A DNA stretch of 64,000 nucleotides from Oxalobacteraceae bacterium (GCA_021298555.1 JAJTGE010000002.1:1-64000), one strand, 5' to 3'. Positions 32,116-41,926 are shown, numbered from the stretch's first letter. The notes: generated by a model from the letters alone, not told the origin. Made by a program: numbers and translations.

Positions 32116-33135
32116 TCAAAAAACGAAATCTGTTCTTAAAGCCTCTTTGTTATTTTGTTGTTCACGTTTGAGTAATTTGATTTCTTCAGCTATTGACCAA
32201 GCCTGCTCTGGGTGGTTTGCATGTGCTAAAAATTCATTAGCTAATACATCCAGGGTGGCACGCAGACCTATATCTACGCCATATGGATCCAGTTTTAATT
32301 TTAAGTCCTCGAGATCTTTTTTGAATAAAGTAGCTAAAGGAACATAAACTTCTTTCATGAAGATATTTTTTTCCTGAAAAAACGCTAAAAAACAATCAAG
32401 AGCAGCAGATTTACTTGGTAGTACAGACAGACGGTCAATTAAATTCCAAGTACTAAGTATTAAATCCTTGGCTTTGCATCGTTTCGAGAAATCTTTATAA
32501 ATTTCAGAAAATTTTATAAAGACTTCCGCAGGTATCAATTTTGATTTTTCAGAATCAGATTTAAGTTCATCCACATGTTGTTTTAATTTGTTGATATTCG
32601 TTATTTGAGACTCGTTTAACTTACTGTTGGGATCTTTTTGAAAGTGATGAAATTCTTCAAGTCCTATAACGTCATCGTCTAGGTTCTGCTGCAAGGTTAT
32701 GTACATGTGCCATGGGTGAGTTAAGTATTCATTGAGTGCAGTGTCAGTTAATTCACCCAAAGATTTTTCTGCTTTGTTCGTCGTATCTGAAGCCGAGTTT
32801 AATCGTGATCCACGCAGTGCAGCTCCCACCAAAAAATCGTTTACCTTGCATTCATCTACGCCCTCGAAAAAAGATAATTGCTTGATGTGGGCAATGAATT
32901 TTGTTGTTTCTGGATTATTTTTGAAGGCGTCTGCCTTCAGAGCTGTTATCAAGCTGGCCTTGGCCACGACAATCATTAGGGGTTGAAGAATAAAATCTTT
33001 TAGTTTTTGACCCAGTGATTGATTTTCTTTTTTGACATACAGCAGCTTTGCCTGGCCTTTAAAAAAATCAGGTAGGCTAGGTTCAGCCTGTAGGTATTTG
33101 ATGGGCTGATTTAACCCAGCGGCTTTTGAATGCAT
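32116..33135 (-). CDS. Hypothetical, effector-like, mainly helical protein
   Basis: 339 residues, rich in Lys, Asp, Leu and Ser, apparently all-helical, with no signal peptide or clear membrane span. I do not recognise any domain. It starts at ATG 33135 with no convincing Shine-Dalgarno sequence. It is an orphan, convergent with uvrD; a hairpin with arms near 32107-32117 and 32125-32134 overlaps its stop and may terminate both. The A+T-rich composition, lack of recognisable family and position 2.4 kb from effector pair 1 suggest a fourth secreted or horizontally acquired protein, but this is weak inference. Confidence 0.6.
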   Translation of the reverse strand: MHSKAAGLNQPIKYLQAEPSLPDFFKGQAKLLYVKKENQSLGQKLKDFILQPLMIVVAKASLITALKADAFKNNPETTKFIAHIKQLSFFEGVDECKVNDFLVGAALRGSRLNSASDTTNKAEKSLGELTDTALNEYLTHPWHMYITLQQNLDDDVIGLEEFHHFQKDPNSKLNESQITNINKLKQHVDELKSDSEKSKLIPAEVFIKFSEIYKDFSKRCKAKDLILSTWNLIDRLSVLPSKSAALDCFLAFFQEKNIFMKEVYVPLATLFKKDLEDLKLKLDPYGVDIGLRATLDVLANEFLAHANHPEQAWSIAEEIKLLKREQQNNKEALRTDFVF

Positions 33136-33327
33136 TTTATAAGAATCAAAATTTACCGTTTAGGTGGATTTTAGGAGATTTTAAATCTTCAACTATGTTT
33201 ATTAATTCACTAGTGGATTGATGGCCAGCTACAAGCGTAATCTTGTCGAGTATTTTGTCTACCTCTTTTTTGTTTATGCCCACTGGTTATCAGTAATCTT
33301 CAAGTGCCTCTACAGAGTATTCACAGA

Positions 33328-33365
33328 CACCACAATATTTTTCCTTGAAGAAAAATATTGTGGTG
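33328..33365. repeat. 16-bp perfect inverted repeat
   Basis: CACCACAATATTTTTC (33328-33343) and its exact complement GAAAAATATTGTGGTG (33350-33365) flank a 6-base loop. It sits in the 289-base gap between two minus-strand genes. It lacks a T-run directly after the stem on either strand, so it is not a classical terminator. It could be a processing hairpin, an operator or a miniature element remnant. The rest of the gap shows nothing else. Confidence 0.85.
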
Positions 33366-33424
33366 TTTAAGACTCGAAGAATAAGAAAAAACCTTATTTA
33401 ACAAACAGTAATATGTCGGTAACG

Positions 33425-34195
33425 CTAAGAGCGTGTTTGTTCCGGGCTATCGAAAACTTGAGTGTAGGTGGGGTAGAAAGAGCAGTACATCACGATGGTC
33501 AGGATGACCGAGAGGGGCATTAACAGCATGACCGTTACTGCAGTCTTGCCGAGTAGCAAGCCTAGGAGGGCACTGATAATGGCAGGCAGAGCAACGCCTA
33601 TGATGATCCAGCCCAGTGCATAGGCTAGAAAGGCTTTGCCGCAGCGGCGTACGGCAAAGAAACTATAAAAGATAGCTTTAAATAAACTCATGCGCTGCCA
33701 CATGGCCAGCGGTGCGGCATGCCAAAAGGCCATAGCAAACGGTATGTAAATCAATGCTGAAAAAAGCATTGCCAGGGGCAGGTTAGACATCTCCACATTT
33801 TTATCGTCAGGCCGTATTTGTCCAGACATCAGTTTCCAGAAACTTCCGCCATCAATGACTGTCGATGCAGCGACACATACGATGGCCACCATTAAATACA
33901 TCACGCCGAGTCGTAATAGGGTTCCGATTGCAGGTGACCGTACTGCGGTCAGAAGTACTTTGGGTCGCACTTTGATACCCGCTTCTATATCAACGCAGGC
34001 TTGCATGAAGGCCATAGAAAAAACAGGGACTAGCAGCACAGGTAATAGTTGTCCCAGAAACGGTATTAGCGATAGCGAAAACATCAGCAGCATGTACAGC
34101 AAAAACAGCATGGAGAGCTCAGCAGGTTGTTGCCGAAACAGGGCGAAGCCTTTTCGTATCCATTCGATACCTTGGCTGGCTTGAATTCGTTCCAT
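33425..34195 (-). CDS. BPSS1780-family integral membrane protein
   Basis: 256 residues with about six hydrophobic segments (MLFLLYMLLMFSLSLIPFLG, LLPVLLVPVFSMAFM, LRLGVMYLMVAIVCVAA, LAMLFSALIYIPFAMAF, FLAYALGWIIIGVALPAI, VMLLMPLSVILTIVMYC). The opening GIEWIRKGFALFRQQP and the CSFYPTYTQVF ending match a family found next to thrB in Burkholderiales. Inner membrane, function unknown. Its start lies 2 bases past the thrB stop, so the two are cotranscribed. Confidence 0.85.
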   Translation of the reverse strand: MERIQASQGIEWIRKGFALFRQQPAELSMLFLLYMLLMFSLSLIPFLGQLLPVLLVPVFSMAFMQACVDIEAGIKVRPKVLLTAVRSPAIGTLLRLGVMYLMVAIVCVAASTVIDGGSFWKLMSGQIRPDDKNVEMSNLPLAMLFSALIYIPFAMAFWHAAPLAMWQRMSLFKAIFYSFFAVRRCGKAFLAYALGWIIIGVALPAIISALLGLLLGKTAVTVMLLMPLSVILTIVMYCSFYPTYTQVFDSPEQTRS

Positions 34196-34197
34196 GA

Positions 34198-35154
34198 TTA
34201 GTTGAGTGCCTCGGTAGGGTGGGCTATGCGGTGGCGCAGTAGTCGTTCAAAGTGAGTGGGATCATGCGGTGTCAGCATTTCTGCTTCGCGCGGTAAATAA
34301 AAATCATATAAACGTGAAAGCCAAAATCGCAGTGCCGCTGCGCGCAACATGATGGGCCAGGCCATGTGTTCGCCGGGCGTAAATGGCCGAACTTGGGCAT
34401 AGGCATCCAGCAGAGCACGTACTCGCTGATTATCTGTTGCGCCTGTTGTGAGATCTATGCACCAGTCGTTCACAGTAACAGCTACATCAAACAGCCATTT
34501 ATCACAGCCTGCGAAATAAAAATCAAAAAATCCAGTCAGCTCCTCACCATTGAACATGACGTTATTGCGAAACAGATCGGCATGTATGGGGCCATTAGGT
34601 AACTGCTTGTAGCTGTCTCCCATTGCAAAATTTTCTTGCGTGAGCATTTCATTACGCAAGAGTATTTGATTGTCGGCAGATAAAAAAGGCAGCACAGCCG
34701 GTGTTGTTTCGCGCCACCACTCAAGCCCACGCAGATTGGGCTGATACAGCGGGAAATCCTGTGCAGCCAAGTGCATCTTGGCCAGCATAGCGCCGACCTC
34801 CTGACAATGAATCGTGGTCGGTACGGGTATCCAGTCTCCTTTGAGGCGCGTAACGATGGAGGCGGGCTTGCCATGGAGCCGACTAATGATCTCGCCCTGA
34901 TTATTAGGTAGCGGCGCCGGAACGCGCACATTGCGCTGTGCGAGGTGGCGCATCAGATTCAGATAAAAAGGTAGTTGCTCGAAACTGAGCTTTTCGAAAA
35001 TTGTCAGCACGAACTCGCCGCGCTCAGTGCTCAAAAAGAAGTTACTGTTCTCTATACCGGACGAAATCCCCTCGAGCGACCTCACTGCTCCGATCGCGAA
35101 CTGTGCTGCCCAGGGAGTAATGTCATCCAGGCTGACCGGAGTGAAAACTGCCAT
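34198..35154 (-). CDS. thrB: Homoserine kinase, ThrB type II
   Basis: 318 residues with a protein-kinase/aminoglycoside phosphotransferase fold, not the GHMP type of enterics. Catalytic loop [14 protein letters not shown] and metal-binding [16 protein letters not shown] are clear; the N-terminal [12 protein letters not shown] is typical of the betaproteobacterial family. Phosphorylates homoserine for threonine synthesis. Upstream gene of the pair with the membrane protein. Confidence 0.94.
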   Translation of the reverse strand: MAVFTPVSLDDITPWAAQFAIGAVRSLEGISSGIENSNFFLSTERGEFVLTIFEKLSFEQLPFYLNLMRHLAQRNVRVPAPLPNNQGEIISRLHGKPASIVTRLKGDWIPVPTTIHCQEVGAMLAKMHLAAQDFPLYQPNLRGLEWWRETTPAVLPFLSADNQILLRNEMLTQENFAMGDSYKQLPNGPIHADLFRNNVMFNGEELTGFFDFYFAGCDKWLFDVAVTVNDWCIDLTTGATDNQRVRALLDAYAQVRPFTPGEHMAWPIMLRAAALRFWLSRLYDFYLPREAEMLTPHDPTHFERLLRHRIAHPTEALN

Positions 35155-35195
35155 AACTATCGTAAGGTAAAAGCTGCACTTAGGCAGCGTGAGGA

Positions 35196-35558
35196 TTAGC
35201 GGGGTGGTGTGGGAGGAGCTTCAAACGGAATATCGCGTGAGCGCCCCGGACGAAACTGGAAAATCTCCCACTGGGCGGCACGCGTACCACTTTGTGATGA
35301 AGGAATTTGTTCCGTAGGCGTTACATAGTAGATGTTATTACCCCGGCGTATGCGAACAGAGGTAATGGCATTTTGTTCACGCCGTTGCGTAATTTCTGTA
35401 GTGCCATCGGTGACTGCGATCGCAACGGCAGGATCGTCAGGCAGTGGCTCAAGGCGGGCTTCGTCAACAGCAGCGGCTGCCGCAGCGGTGGCCAGAGCAA
35501 GTGCAGCTACACCGCATAACTGGCGCAGGCAGATAAAGCCGTAGATTTGGTTGGTCAT
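35196..35558 (-). CDS. DUF2782 family exported protein
   Basis: 120 residues with a signal peptide ([17 protein letters not shown]). The mature part shows the DUF2782 pattern: [21 protein letters not shown] followed by [10 protein letters not shown]. The C terminus is Pro/Arg-rich. Found between polA and thrB in many betaproteobacteria. The ATG has GGGAG 8 bases upstream. Function unknown. Confidence 0.82.
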   Translation of the reverse strand: MTNQIYGFICLRQLCGVAALALATAAAAAAVDEARLEPLPDDPAVAIAVTDGTTEITQRREQNAITSVRIRRGNNIYYVTPTEQIPSSQSGTRAAQWEIFQFRPGRSRDIPFEAPPTPPR

Positions 35559-35638
35559 GATGAAACTCCCGTCAGCGCGACTGGCGCCTTTCTTGTCCGC
35601 ATTTTAACAAAGGCCGTGCTATCGCAGCTGGCCACGCT

Positions 35639-36376
35639 TCAAAGGAAGGACTGGTGCGGATGCTCAGTCTCAGCAGGAACAATATCGCGCGATTCATAAA
35701 AGGTAAAAATAGCTTCGACTATCTCTTTGGGATCGTCTATCACTTGTACGAGTTCCAGGTCTTGTGCATCGACCATGCCGCTGCTAACCATGGTGTCTCT
35801 GAACCACTGCAGCAGACCTTGCCAGAAAGGAGTGCCTACCAATATCACAGGAATATGCCTGGTTTTGCCAGTTTGTATCAAGACTAGCACTTCAGAGAGT
35901 TCATCGAGTGTGCCAAAGCCGCCGGGCAGCACCACGTATGCATCGGCATATTTCACAAAAGCGACTTTGCGAGCGAAAAAGTGTCTGAACGACAGGGAGA
36001 TGTTCTGCCAGCTATTGCTGCTTTGTTCGTGAGGCAGTTCGATGTTGAGCCCGATGGAAGGCGAGCTGCCTTCGTAAGCGCCTTTGTTGGCCGCCTCCAT
36101 GATGCCGGGCCCACCGCCAGAAATCACAGAAAACCCCTCGTCTGAGAGGCGGCGTGCGATATCAACGGCTATTTCATAGTAAGGATCTTCGGGCCGTATA
36201 CGTGCGGAACCAAACATGGAGACAGCAGGCCGGATCTCGGAAAGACGTTCGGCAGCATCGATAAACTCTGCCATAATCGTGAACATTTGCCACGATTCAC
36301 TCGCTTTACGCGACGTGGCGCGTTCAAGGTTGGTCAATTGCCGCAGTCGCGGTACCCGTTTCCGGTCGCTTTCCAT
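35639..36376 (-). CDS. LOG family protein (nucleoside monophosphate phosphoribohydrolase)
   Basis: About 245 residues. Rossmann-like lysine-decarboxylase-fold protein with the two LOG signatures SGGGPGIMEAANKGA and VVLPGGFGTLDEL. Members cleave cytokinin-type or ordinary nucleoside monophosphates to base and ribose phosphate. I chose ATG 36376 (MESDRKRVPRL), which fits homolog N termini; the frame runs on to 36433 but overlaps polA. The start codon abuts that of polA on the opposite strand, forming CATATG. Confidence 0.9.
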   Translation of the reverse strand: MESDRKRVPRLRQLTNLERATSRKASESWQMFTIMAEFIDAAERLSEIRPAVSMFGSARIRPEDPYYEIAVDIARRLSDEGFSVISGGGPGIMEAANKGAYEGSSPSIGLNIELPHEQSSNSWQNISLSFRHFFARKVAFVKYADAYVVLPGGFGTLDELSEVLVLIQTGKTRHIPVILVGTPFWQGLLQWFRDTMVSSGMVDAQDLELVQVIDDPKEIVEAIFTFYESRDIVPAETEHPHQSFL

Positions 36377-39136
36377 ATGAATAAAACCCTGTTGCTGGTG
36401 GATGGTTCGAGTTATTTGTACCGGGCCTTTCATGCCATGCCCGATTTGCGTAATGCAGAGGGTGCTCCTACGGGCGCTATCTACGGCATGGTCAATATGC
36501 TGCGTCGCTTAAGGCAGGATTACGCTGCAGCATACATGGCCTGTGTATTTGATGCAAAAGGCAAAACCTTCCGCGACGATCTTTATCCTGATTACAAAGC
36601 CCACAGAGCTGCAATGCCCGAGGATTTGGTGCGGCAAATAGAACCGATACATGAGGTTGTGCGGGCCATGGGCTGGCCTATTCTGATGATAGAGGGTATC
36701 GAAGCCGATGACGTCATAGGCACACTGGCAGTGCAAGCCGCAGCTCAGGGCTTGTCGACAGTAGTTTCAACGGGCGATAAAGATCTGGCGCAGCTGGTGA
36801 ATGACCACGTTACCTTAGTCAACACCATGAGTAGTGAAACTCTGGATCGCACAGGGGTGATCACAAAATTTGGTGTGCCGCCTGAGCGTATTGTTGATTA
36901 TCTGGCGTTGGTGGGTGACACCGTCGATAACGTACCAGGAGTAGAAAAAGTCGGGCCCAAGACGGCAGTCAAATGGCTCACTCAGTTTGAATCGCTTGAT
37001 GGTGTGATAGCCCATGCGGCAGATATTGGCGGCGTTGTGGGTGAAAATTTACGTCGCGCTTTGGACTGGTTACCGCAGGCACGCACTTTGGTAACCGTTA
37101 AGTGTGATTGCGATTTGCACACACAAATGGAATCAATACAAACAACCTTAGCCTTCAAACCTGAAGATCGCGTTGCGCTGCGCGATTTTTTTAGTCGTAT
37201 GGGATTTCGTACTTGGCTACGTGAATTAAATGCCGAATTAGGCAGTGACAAAAATACCGAATCAAAAACTACAAAAACCATAGCGGATCCAGCTGAGCAA
37301 GCGAATTTGTTTCGTGTTGAATCACCCACCGAAACACATTACGAAACCGTCTTTACCCTAGAACAGCTAGATGCCTGGATCAAGATTATCAATGCAGCAT
37401 CTTTAACCGCAGTCGATACAGAAACCACATCGCTAGACGCCATGCGTGCAGAAATTGTTGGTTTGTCGTTGTGTGTGGAGCCGGGTAGGGCAGCCTATGT
37501 GCCTATGCATCACCGGTATCCGGGAGTTCCGGATCAGCTATCTCGTGAAGTGGTACTCGAAAAACTCGCGCCTTGGTTACAGGACCCATCCAAGCCTAAG
37601 CTAGGCCAGCATTTGAAATACGACAGCCATATTCTGGCTAACTACGGTATTGCATTAAAGGGTGTTGTGCATGACACGCTCTTGCAGTCGTACGTGATCG
37701 AATCGCATCGCACACATGACATGGATAGTCTGGCCATGCGCTGGCTGGATAAAAAAACTATCACCTATGAACAAGTGTGTGGCAAAGGTGCTTCTCAAAT
37801 TGGTTTTGATGAAGTCAGTATAGAAACAGCTACAAACTATGCTGCAGAAGATGCGGATATTACGTTGCGATTGCATCAGACTTTATGGCCACAAATAGAG
37901 GCGAATGAAAAACTTCGGTTTATCTATGAGCAAATAGAAATACCGACTTCGCTGGTACTGCAGCGCATAGAGCGCAACGGCGTGTTGATTGATGTGGATT
38001 TACTGATAGCTCAATCCAATGAATTGGGTATCAAGCTAATGGATTTGGAAAAAGAAGCGCATTCATTAGCAGAGCAGCCATTCAATCTGAATTCACCCAA
38101 GCAGTTAGGCGAAATTTTATTTGAAAAACTGAAACTTCCCGTCGTCAAAAAAACGCCAAGTGGCACACCATCGACCGATGAAGAAGTTTTGCAAAAATTA
38201 GCTGAAGATTATCCTTTACCCAAATTGTTACTGGACTATCGCAGTCTCTCTAAGCTGAAATCAACCTATACCGATAAATTACCGCGCATGGTGAATCCAT
38301 CGACAGGTCGCGTACACACCAATTATGGTCAGGCTATTGCAGTAACAGGCAGGCTCTCATCGAATGAGCCTAATTTACAAAATATACCTGTGCGCACAGC
38401 TGAAGGCCGACGCATACGTGAAGCCTTTATAGCTGCGCCGGACCATGTAATTGTGTCAGCTGATTACTCACAAATTGAATTGCGCATCATGGCGCATTTG
38501 TCGGGCGATCAAGGCATGCTGCGTGCCTTTGCTGCGGGTGAAGACATACACCGTGCAACGGCCTCCGAAATTTTTGGCGTGCCTTTGGCCGAGGTGAGTA
38601 GCGAACAACGTCGCTATGCCAAAGTGATTAATTTTGGTTTGATGTACGGCATGAGTGTTTTTGGTCTGGCGGGCAATTTAGGTGTCGAGCGTTCAGCCGC
38701 ACAAATGTACATGGATAAATACTTCACCCGCTTTGCAGGTGTTAAGCAATTTATGGATGACGTACGTCAACAAGCCAAGTCGCAAGGCTATGTTGAAACC
38801 GTATTTGGCCGACGTTTATGGCTGCCAGAAATTAATTCACCGAATGGCCCACGACGTCAGGGAGCAGAGCGTGCGGCGATTAATGCGCCAATGCAGGGCA
38901 CGGCAGCTGATTTGATCAAGCTTGCCATGATTGCGGTACAGGGCTGGTTGGATCAGGAACAACTGGGCTCACGCATGGTGATGCAGGTGCACGATGAACT
39001 GGTGCTGGAAGTACCTCAAAATGAACTGGCTTTAGTCAAGGTACGGCTACCAGAACTAATGGCGGGCGTGGCGCAACTTAAGGTTCCGCTGGTCGCGGAT
39101 CTAGGTACTGGCCCAAATTGGGAAAAAGCACATTAA
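36377..39136 (+). CDS. polA: DNA polymerase I
   Basis: 919 residues from the ATG at 36377 (MNKTLLLVDGSSYLYRAFHAMP). Domains: 5'-3' exonuclease (1 to about 290, GIEADDVIGTLA and VSTGDKDLAQLV), 3'-5' exonuclease (about 330-510, TAVDTETTSLDAM, AAEDADITLRL), polymerase (about 540-919, VSADYSQIELRIMAHLSGD, RRYAKVINFGLMYGMS, MQVHDELVLEV). Complete, with the proofreading acidic residues visible. No intergenic space to the LOG gene, so its promoter must lie inside that gene. Confidence 0.97.
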   Translation: MNKTLLLVDGSSYLYRAFHAMPDLRNAEGAPTGAIYGMVNMLRRLRQDYAAAYMACVFDAKGKTFRDDLYPDYKAHRAAMPEDLVRQIEPIHEVVRAMGWPILMIEGIEADDVIGTLAVQAAAQGLSTVVSTGDKDLAQLVNDHVTLVNTMSSETLDRTGVITKFGVPPERIVDYLALVGDTVDNVPGVEKVGPKTAVKWLTQFESLDGVIAHAADIGGVVGENLRRALDWLPQARTLVTVKCDCDLHTQMESIQTTLAFKPEDRVALRDFFSRMGFRTWLRELNAELGSDKNTESKTTKTIADPAEQANLFRVESPTETHYETVFTLEQLDAWIKIINAASLTAVDTETTSLDAMRAEIVGLSLCVEPGRAAYVPMHHRYPGVPDQLSREVVLEKLAPWLQDPSKPKLGQHLKYDSHILANYGIALKGVVHDTLLQSYVIESHRTHDMDSLAMRWLDKKTITYEQVCGKGASQIGFDEVSIETATNYAAEDADITLRLHQTLWPQIEANEKLRFIYEQIEIPTSLVLQRIERNGVLIDVDLLIAQSNELGIKLMDLEKEAHSLAEQPFNLNSPKQLGEILFEKLKLPVVKKTPSGTPSTDEEVLQKLAEDYPLPKLLLDYRSLSKLKSTYTDKLPRMVNPSTGRVHTNYGQAIAVTGRLSSNEPNLQNIPVRTAEGRRIREAFIAAPDHVIVSADYSQIELRIMAHLSGDQGMLRAFAAGEDIHRATASEIFGVPLAEVSSEQRRYAKVINFGLMYGMSVFGLAGNLGVERSAAQMYMDKYFTRFAGVKQFMDDVRQQAKSQGYVETVFGRRLWLPEINSPNGPRRQGAERAAINAPMQGTAADLIKLAMIAVQGWLDQEQLGSRMVMQVHDELVLEVPQNELALVKVRLPELMAGVAQLKVPLVADLGTGPNWEKAH

Positions 39137-39320
39137 ACCGATATGGTCAGGCTGTTTGCCACCTTGCCATCGACCGAGCATGATCGGTTCTGCGGAGGCG
39201 CTTTTTAATCGGGCTGTTGCGTCATTCGACGAATTGCCTGACTGCCTAGGGCTATGGTCTAATCGCGGCGTTTGTTGAATTCAACAGGACTACAAAATCG
39301 ATACCACTCTGACTTCTATT

Positions 39321-40079
39321 TTGCTGGCAACCACTATAGGTGGTTTGATCAGTATTTCTGCGGCTGCGTTTCTTTCGTACAGTTTTCTGTCAAAGATGGT
39401 GGAACGCATGGTTAGCCTGTCGGTAGGCATCATGCTTTCTACATCACTGCTGCATGCGCTGCCCGAGGCCTTTGAGTCCAACGCGAGTGTTCACGTATTG
39501 TTTGCAACGCTGCTAGCGGGCTTACTGGGTTTCTTTTTGCTGGAAAAATTTGCAATTTTGCGCCACTCACATCACTACGAAGGTGACGGGCATGATCATG
39601 AACATGGTCATGACGCGCACGAAGCCGGCAAATCAGGCTGGATGATATTGGTTGGTGATGGCTTGCATAACTTTACAGACGGCATACTAATTGCAGCCGC
39701 TTTTCTAGCTGATCCCAAACTGGGAGTAATTACCGCCTTGGCTATTATTGCGCATGAGATTCCACAAGAGATAGGCGATTTTATTGTGTTGCTTAATGCC
39801 GGACTGAGTAAAACGCGTGCGTATGTTTACAATCTGATTTGTAGTTTGATGGCCGTGGTGGGTGGCTTAGTGGGCTACTACGCATTAGGAAGTGGTATGC
39901 ACTTAATTCCTTATGTGTTGGTGGTAGCGTCTTCAGGTTTTATTTATATTGCAGTCAGCGATTTAATGCCACAGATGCAGCGTCGTGCAACGCTACGTGA
40001 ATCGGTACCCCAGTTTGTGCTAATCGCATTGGGTGTGATTATCGTGCTAGTCCTTACGCATCGATTTCACCTACATTAA
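39321..40079 (+). CDS. ZIP family metal transporter
   Basis: 252 residues, about 7-8 membrane segments. The His-rich cytoplasmic loop HSHHYEGDGHDHEHGHDAHE and the metal-site motifs DGLHNFTDGI and AIIAHEIPQEIGDF in the middle helices are diagnostic of ZIP importers of zinc and related divalent metals. The first usable start is TTG 39321, without a Shine-Dalgarno sequence. Eight codons upstream in frame lies ATC-GAT-ACC with AGGA 7 bases before it, which looks like a mutated ATG (expected start MDTTLTSILLA...). Confidence 0.9.
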   Translation: MLATTIGGLISISAAAFLSYSFLSKMVERMVSLSVGIMLSTSLLHALPEAFESNASVHVLFATLLAGLLGFFLLEKFAILRHSHHYEGDGHDHEHGHDAHEAGKSGWMILVGDGLHNFTDGILIAAAFLADPKLGVITALAIIAHEIPQEIGDFIVLLNAGLSKTRAYVYNLICSLMAVVGGLVGYYALGSGMHLIPYVLVVASSGFIYIAVSDLMPQMQRRATLRESVPQFVLIALGVIIVLVLTHRFHLH

Positions 40080-40080
40080 G

Positions 40081-40938
40081 CTAGTCTGCTCCGGTTGCAA
40101 CCGGCCGCGATGCGTCGGATGACCACTCGCTCCAGGAACCGGGATACAACGCCGCGCCGCTGAGTCCGGCAATTTCCATTGCAAATGCATTGTGGCAGGC
40201 AGAGATGCCGGAGCCGCACTGAAGTATGGTTTCACTGGGGTGGCTAATCAGTGGTCGGAATTCCGCACGCAATTGCTCTCCAGTTTTAAAGTAACCATCG
40301 TCACGCAGGTTATCTTTGAACCAGCGATTTTTTGCACCCGGAATGCGGCCTGCAACTGGATCAATGGTTTCATTTTCTCCACGAAAACGATCGGCCGCGC
40401 GTGCATCCAGCACAGTAAATTTTTTGGTTGATAAATTCGTTAGTACATCAGTAGCAGTTACTACCGTAGTCATTGAGGCTTGTATAGCTATGCTACCGCG
40501 CGAAGGTGTGGGTACATCAGTGACCAACACACCATCAGCGGCGAGCCAGGCTGCAAGGCCACCATCAAGCAATGCAACCTTGGCGTGCCCTACCCAACGT
40601 AGCATCCACCAGACGCGCGATGCAAACATGCCACCGTGTGCATCGTAAACGATGACTTGGGTGTGCGAATGTATGCCCCAGTGACGCAATTGTTCTATGA
40701 ACGATTCTTTGGATGGCAATGGATGCCTGCCACGAAACTCACCGCTTTCCCCAGGAGATTTGTCGGATAAATGAACATCCGCATCCGCATGCTGTGCGCC
40801 CGGTATATGCCCTGCGGCGTAGGCCGTGGCACCGGCTCGGGAATCGGTGAGTTCAGATCGGCAATCGAGTATCACGCTACTGGAATGCCCTATCTGGGTT
40901 TTTAGGTCAGTTGCTGAAATTAGTGTGGTGTATGACAT
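40081..40938 (-). CDS. sseA: Thiosulfate/3-mercaptopyruvate sulfurtransferase
   Basis: About 285 residues from the ATG at 40938 (GGAGAC 5 bases upstream). Two tandem rhodanese domains: an inactive N-terminal one (SVILDCRSEL, GHIPGAQHADAD) and an active C-terminal one with Cys241 in QCGSGISA, the CGSG-x-(T/S)A loop typical of mercaptopyruvate-preferring enzymes. The linker motif PGAKNRWF is also present. Cytoplasmic; sulfur transfer and cyanide detoxification. Overlap-free and convergent with the ZIP gene. Confidence 0.92.
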   Translation of the reverse strand: MSYTTLISATDLKTQIGHSSSVILDCRSELTDSRAGATAYAAGHIPGAQHADADVHLSDKSPGESGEFRGRHPLPSKESFIEQLRHWGIHSHTQVIVYDAHGGMFASRVWWMLRWVGHAKVALLDGGLAAWLAADGVLVTDVPTPSRGSIAIQASMTTVVTATDVLTNLSTKKFTVLDARAADRFRGENETIDPVAGRIPGAKNRWFKDNLRDDGYFKTGEQLRAEFRPLISHPSETILQCGSGISACHNAFAMEIAGLSGAALYPGSWSEWSSDASRPVATGAD

Positions 40939-40985
40939 CACAGTCTCCAATTTTTTTCTGCTTTTGTACTGCATGTGCTGCGTAA

Positions 40986-41888
40986 TCAGTGATCTGTTTT
41001 TCTGGGTGTGCTGCTGCGAGCATTGTAAAAGGTTGCGACGATGCCGCTAACGAGTATGGTCACTATACCTAGCCAACCATAGAAGTCTAGTTTATCTCCC
41101 CAAATCAGTATGCCCCACAGGCTGGAGAAAATAATCCCGGTGTACTGCAAGTTGGCGGTCACTAGCATGGCGCCTAATCGGTAAGCGCGTGTCATCGCTA
41201 TTTGCGCGATGGTTGCTGATATGCCTATGGCAAGTAATAGAAAAAAATCTCTGGCAGATAACGAGTGCAGCAGATGTATTTCGCCAGTACTGAGGTAGCT
41301 GTCCAACATGCCACTGACTAAACCACCAAGCATACCGATTACTGAAAAATAAAACACAACTCGGTATTCAGGCTCACCAAGCTGACCTAATTTTTTAACT
41401 TGCATATACGCCAGTGCCGACAAAAATCCAGAGATCAATGCAACCAATCCACCTAGCCATTGCTCTGCATGAATCGATGGCTTAAGAAGCAAGGCTACAC
41501 CGACAAAGCTGGTGATGATGGCTGCGGCTAAGCCCCACTCGAATCGACGTTGTCCATGCCACCAGCCTAGCGTAAACACTATGCTTGCTATCCAGATGGG
41601 TGCCATGTAATTGAGTGTCATTGCCGTGGCTAAGGGTAATTGGCCGATGGCATAGAACCACATCCAAAGTGCGGTGACACCCACTAGGCCACGCCATGCG
41701 TGATGCCATGGAAAATCGGTGTGTAGTGAGTAGCCGCGTAAGCGTACAAGTGCGTAGATGATGGTCATGCCGACCGCTCCGCGGCACATGACGATTTCAG
41801 AGGTGGAGTTATTGACAGAGGCCAGCTTGACGCCCACTCCCATCAACGAGAAAACGAAGCTGGCTAACAGCATCCATAAAGACTGCAT
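40986..41888 (-). CDS. EamA-domain (DMT superfamily) transporter
   Basis: 300 residues with ten hydrophobic segments in two EamA halves. The first half opens LLASFVFSLMGVGVKLASV and includes the MTLNYMAPIWIASI signature; the second half includes MTRAYRLGAMLVTANLQYTGIIFSSLWG. Inner membrane exporter of metabolites, substrate unknown. Same strand as the Rieske oxygenase 38 bases upstream, so possibly cotranscribed. Confidence 0.88.
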   Translation of the reverse strand: MQSLWMLLASFVFSLMGVGVKLASVNNSTSEIVMCRGAVGMTIIYALVRLRGYSLHTDFPWHHAWRGLVGVTALWMWFYAIGQLPLATAMTLNYMAPIWIASIVFTLGWWHGQRRFEWGLAAAIITSFVGVALLLKPSIHAEQWLGGLVALISGFLSALAYMQVKKLGQLGEPEYRVVFYFSVIGMLGGLVSGMLDSYLSTGEIHLLHSLSARDFFLLLAIGISATIAQIAMTRAYRLGAMLVTANLQYTGIIFSSLWGILIWGDKLDFYGWLGIVTILVSGIVATFYNARSSTPRKTDH

Positions 41889-41926
41889 GCCGTTAGCCGC
41901 AGCTTAGTTGCATGGTGACGTCAAGG

